Below, piece by piece: positions 14,390-20,229 of a stretch of DNA of 22,280 bases; the stretch's first letter is position 1, and every line of letters begins with the position of its first letter. The stretch comes from an uncultured Granulosicoccaceae bacterium (GTDB taxonomy: Bacteria > Pseudomonadota > Gammaproteobacteria > CALCKW01). The DNA lies in assembly GCA_937941555.1 (NCBI GenBank), contig CALDHJ010000362.1:1-22280 (forward strand), given 5' to 3'. The translations under genes and the position numbers were made by a program. The notes under the pieces were generated by a model. That model saw only the letters and a program-made list of their open reading frames with translations. It did not search any database and was not told the origin of the DNA.

Positions 14390-14995
14390 ATGAGCGATCT
14401 CGACGACCTCTTTTCCAAGAACCGCGCGTGGGCCAACGGCGTGCGCACGGTGGACCCCGACTACTTTCTGCGGCTGTCGAAACAGCAGGCGCCGAAGTAC
14501 CTCTGGATCGGCTGTTCGGACAGCCGCGTGCCGGCGAACCAGATCATCGACCTGCCGCCGGGCGAGGTGTTCGTCCACCGCAACATCGCGAACGTGGTCG
14601 TGCACACGGACCTCAACTGCCTGTCAGTGATCCATTACGCCGTCGCGGTGTTGCAGGTCGATCACATCATTGTCTGTGGCCACTACGGCTGCGGCGGGGT
14701 CATGGCGGCACTCGATGACCGCTTCGACCGCGGCCTGATCGACAACTGGCTGCGCCATATCCAGGACGTCTACCGCCAACACCGCGACGAGGTCGACGCA
14801 CTCGACACAGATCAGGACAAGGTCAATAGGCTGTGCGAACTCAATGTCATGGCGCAGGTGGCAAATGTACGCAAAGCGCCAACCGTGCGCCGCGCCTGGG
14901 CGACCGGGCAGTCATTGAGTGTCCACGGCGTGATCTACGGCCTCGAGGACGGGCTGCTCAAGAACCTCGACGTGAGTGTCTCCGGCGAGGCCTAA
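14390..14995 (+). CDS. can: Beta-class carbonic anhydrase
   Basis: A 201-residue beta-carbonic anhydrase. The zinc ligands and catalytic dyad fall at exactly the E. coli Can positions: Cys42, Asp44 and Arg46 in GCSDSR, then His98 and Cys101 in CGHYGCGG. RNIANVVVHTDLNCLSVIHYAV and NWLRHIQDVY are further family marks. The enzyme interconverts carbon dioxide and bicarbonate in the cytosol. The ATG at 14390 gives the family N-terminus; the upstream in-frame extension does not resemble it. Divergence from sbtA across 168 bases suggests a joint inorganic-carbon function. It ends 9 bases before the convergent tesB stop; a 5-base hairpin there has no T-tract. Confidence 0.93.
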   Translation: MSDLDDLFSKNRAWANGVRTVDPDYFLRLSKQQAPKYLWIGCSDSRVPANQIIDLPPGEVFVHRNIANVVVHTDLNCLSVIHYAVAVLQVDHIIVCGHYGCGGVMAALDDRFDRGLIDNWLRHIQDVYRQHRDEVDALDTDQDKVNRLCELNVMAQVANVRKAPTVRRAWATGQSLSVHGVIYGLEDGLLKNLDVSVSGEA

Positions 14996-15004
14996 CGCGC
15001 CGGA

Positions 15005-15859
15005 TCAGTCCGGTTCCCTGACCTGCAACACCCCCTCCTGCGCGAGGCTCGCGAGCAGGCGACCGTCGGCGTCGAAAATGTCGGCGTCGGCGTGGGCGCG
15101 GCTGTGGCTGAGCACCCGTGCGCGGTAGTCGAAGCGCATCCACTCGGTCAGCGCGAAGGGCCGGTGCAGCCAGAGCGCGTGATCGAGGCTCGCGATCTGC
15201 AGGCCCTTGGCACCGAGGCGGTGGCCGGTCAGGCGCAGCGCGGTCGGCAGCAGAAAGAAATCCGACAACCAGCCGAACAGCCCGGCGTGCTGCGCGTCGG
15301 CGTCGGGCGCGTCGCCGAGCCAACGAAACCAGATCGTGTTATCGGCCGAGCGCAGCCCGGATATCAGCCCGGAGGGCTCGCCACGGATCTCGAAGGCCTC
15401 CATCGGGTGCGGAGCGTCTTTGTCTTCTCTGAAGAATCCGCGCTTGAGCGCCGCCGTGTCCACAACCGGGTAGTCGTCCGGCGTGCCGTGGACGGGCGCG
15501 GACACGGCTTGTATCTCGATGTTCTCCGCGTAGGTGTGGAAGCTGCAAATGCCGGAGAAGAGCAACGCGTCGGACTGCCAGGCCTCGACACGGCGGGCGC
15601 TGAAGTTGCCGCCATCGCGCAACCGGCTGACGCGGTATTCGACGGGTGCGTCATGCCGGCCGGCGCGCAGGAAGTAGGCGTGCAGGGAATGCAAAGACCG
15701 CCCCTCGATACACTGGCACGCCGCCGACACAGCCTGGCCGACCAGCTGGCCGCCGTAGCTGTTGGGCGTGCCGAAGCCGTCGGTGTGACCGAGGAAGGTG
15801 TCGTCGGCCGTGCGTTCGAGCATCAGGTTGCGGGCAAGCTCTTGTGCACTTGGGTTCAT
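15005..15859 (-). CDS. tesB: Acyl-CoA thioesterase II (TesB family)
   Basis: A 284-residue double hot-dog protein, near E. coli TesB (286). Family stretches are FGTPNSYGGQLVGQAV near residue 30, SLHSLHAYFLRAG near 57 and DGGNFSARRVEAWQ near 84. The catalytic Asp lies in SLDHALWLHRP near residue 227, and the Gln in LAQEGVLQV close to the C-terminus. The Thr of the E. coli Asp-Thr-Gln triad falls in a region reading SHSRAHADADIFD here, so Ser or another residue must take its place. It hydrolyses medium- to long-chain acyl-CoA to free acid and CoA in the cytosol. It stands alone, with 80 bases to the Nudix gene upstream. Confidence 0.92.
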   Translation of the reverse strand: MNPSAQELARNLMLERTADDTFLGHTDGFGTPNSYGGQLVGQAVSAACQCIEGRSLHSLHAYFLRAGRHDAPVEYRVSRLRDGGNFSARRVEAWQSDALLFSGICSFHTYAENIEIQAVSAPVHGTPDDYPVVDTAALKRGFFREDKDAPHPMEAFEIRGEPSGLISGLRSADNTIWFRWLGDAPDADAQHAGLFGWLSDFFLLPTALRLTGHRLGAKGLQIASLDHALWLHRPFALTEWMRFDYRARVLSHSRAHADADIFDADGRLLASLAQEGVLQVREPD

Positions 15860-15939
15860 GGCGGTGTCGGATTCAGCGTTGACGGGGATTCAACAGGGTA
15901 ACAGGGTGTGTGCAAACAACGCGCGTGGCCGGGCGTTCG

Positions 15940-16446
15940 TCAGCGGTAGCTGAGCTGATACTGGCCCAGCGTGTCGCCGTCGAAATCGAGCGTGCCGTCG
16001 ACGATCGCGCCGTCGAGCACGCGTTCGAGCCAGAGCCGGTCGTCGGCCCACATGCGCGCGAAGGGGATCCGATCCCGCGCACACCAGAAGGGGTCGGCTT
16101 CGTCGGTTGCGTGCGGCTCGCCGCTGAAGTCGGTCGAGACAAACACGAATACCCGCAGACGGTAGCCATCGGCGAAGCGAAAACGCAGCTCGCCGCGCGC
16201 GTCGAGCGCGTGCACGGCTACACCAGTCTCCTCGGCCACTTCGCGCACCGCGCAGGCTGCAGCGGTCTCGCCCGGGTCAAGCTTGCCACCCGGTCCGTTG
16301 ACCTTGCCTGCGCCGAGACCGCGCTTTTTCTCAATCAGGAGTATCCGGTTGTCACACAGGCAAAACACGAGGGTGGCAAGGTGGTCGGCAGGCCAGTGTT
16401 GGCCAGACGAGACACCGTTTTCTGCCAAGTTGTCAGTCGATGCCAT
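15940..16446 (-). CDS. Nudix hydrolase (MutT/8-oxo-dGTPase-like)
   Basis: A 168-residue protein from the ATG at 16446. A full Nudix box is present, GKLDPGE followed after seven residues by REVAEETGV (about residues 57-80), so the metal-binding glutamates are intact. KVNGPGGKL before it, and the C-terminal DDRLWLERVLDG, resemble 8-oxo-dGTP/purine nucleoside triphosphate pyrophosphatases of the human MTH1 type. It would hydrolyse oxidised or other nucleoside diphosphate derivatives in the cytosol; the substrate is not certain. A GTG 45 bases upstream is in frame but adds residues of no family likeness. No strong ribosome binding site marks either start. Confidence 0.87.
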   Translation of the reverse strand: MASTDNLAENGVSSGQHWPADHLATLVFCLCDNRILLIEKKRGLGAGKVNGPGGKLDPGETAAACAVREVAEETGVAVHALDARGELRFRFADGYRLRVFVFVSTDFSGEPHATDEADPFWCARDRIPFARMWADDRLWLERVLDGAIVDGTLDFDGDTLGQYQLSYR

Positions 16447-16546
16447 ACAAATTGCCCAGAATCCTTCGGTTTGTTGTGAGGCTGCCGACACAGTCGCCAG
16501 ACGTGTATGCCAGCTTCGGATTCAAAATCCCACACGGGTGCGCAGT

Positions 16547-16623
16547 TGAACCGTATAATTGCGTAGCTTGATGCCCTGCAACACCTCTTTTTTGACGAAA
16601 ACAGCCACATAATAAAAATAACA
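16547..16623 (+). promoter_or_regulatory. AT-rich promoter region between the Nudix gene and the subtilisin-fold gene
   Basis: This is the most AT-rich stretch of the window. It contains a perfect -10 hexamer, TATAAT at 16554-16559, with no good -35 at normal distance, and an A/T run (16606-16623) directly before the ATG at 16624. On the minus strand TTGCAG (complement of 16575-16580) with TATACG 18 bases downstream could serve the Nudix gene. No clear ribosome binding site precedes the plus-strand ATG. Confidence 0.35.
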
Positions 16624-17271
16624 ATGGCCCACACTCCCCCTCTCGCCCGCCGGCTCCGGCTCGGCATCATCGGCGACGGTGCCGGTGCAATTGACGCCGA
16701 TCAGCTCGGCGCCGCCAGCGCCTTTCGCGCCGTGGATGGCGATGTCACACGCCAGCTTCCGGCCTTTGGGGCCGGCGCTGCGAGCGCCGTGGCGCTTGCA
16801 CAGCTGCTCGGCACGCACGACCACCTGTTGTTGTTCGATGCGCAAATTCCAGGCGCCGACGCGCAACGGCCCGAGGTGCTGGCCGAAGCACTCTCCTGGT
16901 TGCTCAACCAGGGCGTTGACCTGGTGGCATTCTGCCACGGCTGTGACACACCGGATCACGCCCTGAACGCAGCGCTCGACCGCAGCCACCGCTTCGGTGT
17001 GACCTTGATTGCCGGTGTGACTGCGCCCTGGCCATCGACCCACCCGGCAGTGATCGGAGTGGCGGCCCAGGTGGACGCTGACGCAGGCTTGCAATGGCTC
17101 GGCGGCGACGCCTGCAGCGTGCTGCACGGCGGCACCGGCGACCCCGCCGTCGCCGTGGGCGATGTGGCAAACGTGCTGCTCTCGGGCATTGCCACCGGGT
17201 TGGTGCGGCACGACCTGCTCACCCACTTGCAGCAGCATTGCGGTAGCACAGCACAACGCCGCGCCGGCTGA
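16624..17271 (+). CDS. Subtilisin-fold protein lacking the catalytic triad (putative pseudoprotease)
   Basis: A 215-residue protein with no signal peptide. Read against subtilisin it follows the S8 fold in order. RLGIIGDGAG (11-20) replaces the VAVIDTGV strand, with Gly at the catalytic Asp position. PAFGAGAASAVALAQLLG replaces the SHGTHVAG helix, with Phe at the catalytic His. HLLLFDAQIPG then EALSWLLNQGVDLVAFCHG matches the core strand-helix-strand. ALNAALDRSHRFGVTLIAGVT ends with Thr at the oxyanion Asn, and HPAVIGVAA matches the PSVIAVGA strand. GGTGDPAVAVGDVANVLL replaces GTSMASPHVAG, with Gly at the catalytic Ser. All functional residues are thus changed while the scaffold is kept, suggesting a binding or regulatory role. 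It is also much shorter than most subtilases. Its stop abuts the cobC stop on the opposite strand. Confidence 0.65.
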   Translation: MAHTPPLARRLRLGIIGDGAGAIDADQLGAASAFRAVDGDVTRQLPAFGAGAASAVALAQLLGTHDHLLLFDAQIPGADAQRPEVLAEALSWLLNQGVDLVAFCHGCDTPDHALNAALDRSHRFGVTLIAGVTAPWPSTHPAVIGVAAQVDADAGLQWLGGDACSVLHGGTGDPAVAVGDVANVLLSGIATGLVRHDLLTHLQQHCGSTAQRRAG

Positions 17272-17877
17272 TCACCTTCCGAGTGAAAAATCCGGGCGGT
17301 TGGCGCCGAGGCTGATCGGCACACCGTCGCGCCACTCTACCGTGTGCACATGCGCCAGCGAACAGCCGGCGTCGAAGGCCGTGCTCAGCGGCTGATCAAA
17401 GATCACGCACAAGAGCGCACGGATGGTGCCGCTGTGGGAAAACACCACCGTGGGCGACACGGGCGCGTGCCGAAATTCAGCAAGCCAGGCCCCGGCCCGG
17501 GCCGCCACGTCCGGGTAGGATTCGCCACCCGGCACCTGCGCGTCAAACCAGCGCTCGCCCCAGCGTTTGGCATCGGCCGCGTGGCTCGCCTCGACCTCCT
17601 CCCAGCGCTTGCCTTCCCACTCACCAAAGTGCATCTCCCGCAGGCGCGGCTCGGTTGTGAGTAGCAGGCCGAACCGGTCAATCAACGGTTGCGCACTTTG
17701 CACCGTACGCCGCAGATCGCTCGCAATCACCTGAGCAGGCGCTACGTCCGACCAGCTCGCGGCCAGTGCGGCGACGTCTGCGAATCCTTTTGTGGAGAGT
17801 TCGACATCAGTGTGGCCGATCAGCGCGCCCTCGCCCTCGGCTTTCTCGCCGTGACGCACCAGTACGAGTCGGGTCAT
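17272..17877 (-). CDS. cobC: Histidine phosphatase family protein, probable alpha-ribazole phosphatase (CobC-like)
   Basis: A 201-residue phosphatase of the phosphoglycerate mutase fold. The phospho-acceptor His9 lies in LVRHGE, and IASDLRRTVQSAQPL, LREMHFGEWEG and VFSHSGTIRALL complete the active site. Placement directly after cobS points to the alpha-ribazole-5'-phosphate phosphatase step of cobalamin nucleotide-loop assembly; from sequence alone a general phosphatase cannot be excluded. The ATG at 17877 overlaps the cobS stop by 4 bases (ATGA), so the two are translationally coupled. An in-frame start 33 bases upstream lies within cobS and is less likely. Confidence 0.83.
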   Translation of the reverse strand: MTRLVLVRHGEKAEGEGALIGHTDVELSTKGFADVAALAASWSDVAPAQVIASDLRRTVQSAQPLIDRFGLLLTTEPRLREMHFGEWEGKRWEEVEASHAADAKRWGERWFDAQVPGGESYPDVAARAGAWLAEFRHAPVSPTVVFSHSGTIRALLCVIFDQPLSTAFDAGCSLAHVHTVEWRDGVPISLGANRPDFSLGR

Positions 17878-18617
17878 GCTTGCACCACCATCGCCAGGAG
17901 AACTGCGCACTCGGCCACCACGATCACCGCGCCGAAACCGTCGCCGGTGATGCCGCCAAGCCGCTTGGAAAAATAGAGATAGGCCATCCCCGATATCACC
18001 GTGGCAGCACCCGCTGCCAGCACCCCGCCGAAGACGTCAACGATAATCACGAGCACCGCCACGAACACGGCGGTGGTGCCGGGCGGGCGCTCGCCGACAA
18101 AGGGCGCGCCGGCTCCGCTGTCACGCAGGTAGGGCAGGCTCGTCATGAGGGGCAGTACGCTTGCGCGCGCGAGGCTGTGCGCGAGCACCAACGCGCTGAA
18201 GGCTGCAGCCGGGGACAATGCCACCAACAACGCCACACGCAGCAGGCAAGCCAGTACGAGCGCCACCACGCCGTAGCTGCCGACGCGGCTGTCGCGCATG
18301 ATCTCAAGCGTGTGTGCGGTGTCGCGACCACCGCCCATCCCGTCGGCGGTGTCAGCCAGCGCGTCTTCGTGCAGTGCGCCGGTGACCAGCACGGCCGCAA
18401 GCACCGCGAGCACCGCCGCCACAGCCGGGGTCGCGAGGCTCACCGCCGCAAGGTAGACCGCGCCGCTGATTGCCCCGATCACCGCGCCGACCACCGGAAA
18501 CCACGCGAGACTTGGCGGCACCCACTCCGGTGCGTAGCCGACCCAAGCCGGAGCCGGCAGGCGGGTCAGAAAGGTTTGCGCGGTGAAGTAGTGACGCGCG
18601 GCACTGGCGGGCGTCAC
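17874..18617 (-). CDS. cobS: Adenosylcobinamide-GDP ribazoletransferase (cobalamin synthase)
   Basis: A 247-residue membrane enzyme, the same length as E. coli CobS. It joins adenosylcobinamide-GDP to alpha-ribazole (or its phosphate) at the inner membrane, the last assembly steps of vitamin B12. Diagnostic motifs are FLTRLPAP near the N-terminus, ALHEDALADTADGMGGG around residue 80, EIMRDSRVGSYG around 105 and LGGITGDGFGA near the C-terminus. The GTG at 18617 overlaps the rhodanese stop in the form GTGA and gives the family N-terminus; a longer upstream frame is a shadow inside the rhodanese gene. The cobU, cobT and other corrinoid genes are not in the window. Confidence 0.92.
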   Translation of the reverse strand: MTPASAARHYFTAQTFLTRLPAPAWVGYAPEWVPPSLAWFPVVGAVIGAISGAVYLAAVSLATPAVAAVLAVLAAVLVTGALHEDALADTADGMGGGRDTAHTLEIMRDSRVGSYGVVALVLACLLRVALLVALSPAAAFSALVLAHSLARASVLPLMTSLPYLRDSGAGAPFVGERPPGTTAVFVAVLVIIVDVFGGVLAAGAATVISGMAYLYFSKRLGGITGDGFGAVIVVAECAVLLAMVVQA

Positions 18618-19009
18618 GGCGACTTGCTGACGTCTTCCACGCTGCCACCGGCTTCGCTCCAGGCGGTGAAGCCGCCCTCGAGGTGACAGACGTTCTCCAG
18701 ACCCATGTCCTGCAGCGTCTTGGTCGCAAGTGCCGAGCGCCAGGCGGAGGCGCAATACAAGACCAGCTTGTCACCACTGGCAAAGACATCGCGGTGGTAG
18801 GGGCTCTCGGGGTCGACCCAAAATTCGAGCATGCCGCGCGGGGCGTGCACGGCACCAGCGACCTTGCCAAGCTTGTGCAATTCGCGGATGTCGCGGATGT
18901 CGACGAAGCGCACGCCGTCCTGTCCGTGGAGGGCCTTGGCATCGGCCACGCTGAGGGTTTCGATTTCAGCGTTGGCTTCGCTGACGAGCTTGGCGGCGGT
19001 CTTTTTCAC
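18614..19009 (-). CDS. Rhodanese-like sulfurtransferase domain protein
   Basis: A 131-residue single-domain rhodanese. The catalytic loop is CASAWRS, with Cys86 as persulfide carrier and Arg91 closing the six-residue loop. FVDIRDIREL, KVAGAVHAPRGMLEFW and HLEGGFTAW are the usual flanking motifs. It lacks a signal peptide, so it is probably cytosolic. The GTG at 19009 has GGAG 8 bases upstream; an upstream in-frame start would add about 19 residues without family likeness. It leads the operon with cobS and cobC, though no link between rhodaneses and the cobalamin loop is established. Chance co-transcription is possible. Confidence 0.85.
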   Translation of the reverse strand: MKKTAAKLVSEANAEIETLSVADAKALHGQDGVRFVDIRDIRELHKLGKVAGAVHAPRGMLEFWVDPESPYHRDVFASGDKLVLYCASAWRSALATKTLQDMGLENVCHLEGGFTAWSEAGGSVEDVSKSP

Positions 19010-19064
19010 GGGTGGGCTCCGGGGATACGGTTCGTCTCGCTCGCATGATACCGCGACACCACGC

Positions 19065-19092
19065 AAAAAAAGCCCGGGCAGGGGGCCCGGGC
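19065..19092 (-). terminator. Rho-independent terminator after the Spy/CpxP-like gene
   Basis: On the minus strand the two GCCCGGGC arms (complements of 19085-19092 and 19072-19079) pair perfectly around a 5-base loop. Seven T residues follow (the A-run 19065-19071 of the plus strand). It lies about 70 bases downstream of the spy-like stop and separates that gene from the rhodanese operon, whose promoter must lie at about 19010-19064. Confidence 0.9.
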
Positions 19093-19159
19093 AAATGGAG
19101 GAGACACACTTTCGGAGTCCGGCGGGACGCGCAGGTTCCCGCCTCGGGGCTAACCCCTA

Positions 19160-19621
19160 TCAGGAACCGTGGCCGCGCTTGTGGCCGCGACCCCAGCGCT
19201 TGGACTTGCTGAGCCACTCGTTGAACTCGGCGCGTTGATCGTCGTTGAGCACCGAGTTGATCTCCTGGCGGGCGGTTCCGAGCTGCGTCACCATGGCACG
19301 AGCATGCTCGGCTGCGGTGTCAGCGAGGGCCTCGACCTGGGCGTCGTAGTCGGCGGCCGTCGGGTCGAGCTCGACGAGCTTGTCGCGGCCCATTTTCATG
19401 TCCTCGCGGGCGGCTTTCACGATCGGCATCGCGCGCTCGACAATGGTCTTCACTTCCGCCTGTTGGGCATCGTCGAGGTCGAGGTGTCGTGCGGCTTTCT
19501 CGACCATGCGATCGGGGTTGAACATGCGGTTATGGCCACCGCCGGCCACAGCGTAGGTCGAGACAGCGGCACCGGCGAGCAAGGTGATGCCACCAACGGT
19601 GGCGAGCAGAGTCTTCATCAT
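19160..19621 (-). CDS. Spy/CpxP-family periplasmic chaperone-like protein
   Basis: A 153-residue protein with an N-terminal signal peptide (about residues 1-26: MMKT, hydrophobic core, AVAGG) and an all-helical mature part. Two degenerate LTxxQ-type elements are visible: LDLDDAQQAEV near residue 48 and LNDDQRAEFNEWL near 126. The C-terminus is basic and His/Gly-rich (WGRGHKRGHGS), which could bind metal. Spy and CpxP are periplasmic; Spy is a chaperone for unfolding proteins, and CpxP restrains the CpxA sensor. The presence of cpxA/cpxR 0.6 kb away and a CpxR box upstream supports a Cpx-regulated role. GGGAG precedes the start; the second ATG (19618) would also work. A strong terminator follows. 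Confidence 0.85.
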   Translation of the reverse strand: MMKTLLATVGGITLLAGAAVSTYAVAGGGHNRMFNPDRMVEKAARHLDLDDAQQAEVKTIVERAMPIVKAAREDMKMGRDKLVELDPTAADYDAQVEALADTAAEHARAMVTQLGTARQEINSVLNDDQRAEFNEWLSKSKRWGRGHKRGHGS

Positions 19622-19653
19622 GGGGAACTCCCGTTCCGGTTGGGTTCGACTAC

Positions 19654-19659
19654 AGTATC
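19654..19659 (-). promoter_or_regulatory. Candidate -10 element for the Spy/CpxP-like gene
   Basis: On the minus strand GATACT (complement of 19654-19659) matches the -10 consensus at 4 of 6 positions, about 33 bases upstream of the spy-like ATG. No good -35 is visible, as often happens at activator-dependent promoters. The CpxR box would then sit about 45-59 bases upstream of the transcript start, a usual activator position. Confidence 0.3.
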
Positions 19660-19691
19660 GACACCCCCGCGTCAGTGTGTGTCAGGCGCCT

Positions 19692-19706
19692 GTAAAGCTG
19701 TGTAAA
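19692..19706 (+). promoter_or_regulatory. CpxR box (GTAAA-N5-GTAAA)
   Basis: GTAAA at 19692-19696 and GTAAA at 19702-19706 are separated by exactly 5 bases, a perfect match to the CpxR recognition sequence described in E. coli. It lies in the 97-base spacer between the divergent spy-like and beta-barrel genes, with cpxA/cpxR alongside. The second half-site overlaps the ribosome binding region of the beta-barrel gene. Confidence 0.75.
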
Positions 19707-19718
19707 AGGACATTTCCC

Positions 19719-20213
19719 GTGAAAAAGGCCTTGATTGCCACGGTGCTGAGCACCGCCCTTGCCGCACCGGCATTCGCCAACGAATGGGTACTCGGCGCGT
19801 CGCTGGGGCTGTTGCGCCCCGGCGGTGACAGCGGCGAAACCACGCCTGCGCTCACCGGCAGTGGATCGATCGCACTCGAATTTCTGAACCTCGGCGTGCT
19901 CGACGTCGGCGCAACCTTCGAATACATGAAAGGCATCAGCCAGGCTGAAGTGGACAACCAGGATGCAGACGTGTCGGCAAAGGCCGCGTGGCTGACGGCG
20001 CGCACACTCGGACCACTCTACGTGATCGCCCGCACCGGTCTGATCGAGCTGGAGCTCGACCCCGTTGCCGGCGGACTCGACGGTTCGCGCGAGAAAGCGC
20101 TGAGTGTGGGGCTGGGGTTCAGTGTCGGTTTGCGCTCGGAGCTTCTGTACACGCGCATCGAACACGACCAGGGCGACTCAACACACTGGCTTCAGCTGTT
20201 GTGGGGATTCTAG
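19719..20213 (+). CDS. Small outer-membrane beta-barrel-like protein
   Basis: A 164-residue protein from a GTG start with AAAAGGA 9 bases upstream. The signal peptide is clear (KKALIATVLSTALAAPAFA, cleavage before NEW). The mature part is a series of short alternating strands: WVLGASLGLLRP, GSIALEFLNLGVLDVGATFEYMK, KAAWLTARTLGPLYVIARTGLIELEL, ALSVGLGFSVGL and ELLYTRIEHD. It ends in an aromatic strand with terminal Phe (LLWGF), the C-terminal mark of outer-membrane barrels. No enzymatic motif is visible. It resembles small OmpA/OmpW-like or outer-membrane beta-barrel domain proteins with about eight strands, but I cannot name a family. It lies between spy-like and cpxA and converges on cpxA with a 16-base gap. 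Confidence 0.72.
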   Translation: MKKALIATVLSTALAAPAFANEWVLGASLGLLRPGGDSGETTPALTGSGSIALEFLNLGVLDVGATFEYMKGISQAEVDNQDADVSAKAAWLTARTLGPLYVIARTGLIELELDPVAGGLDGSREKALSVGLGFSVGLRSELLYTRIEHDQGDSTHWLQLLWGF

Positions 20214-20229
20214 GCTCCGGCCTGCGCCA

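Noticed and set aside
15000..15013. Small hairpin CCGGA-TCAG-TCCGG between carbonic anhydrase and tesB as a terminator
   Set aside because: Only 5-base arms and no T-tract on either strand; it also contains the tesB stop codon.
15893..15909. AACAGGGTAACAGGGTG resembling a homing-endonuclease site or direct repeat
   Set aside because: It is a single short imperfect repeat with no mobile element, intron or endonuclease gene nearby; most likely chance.
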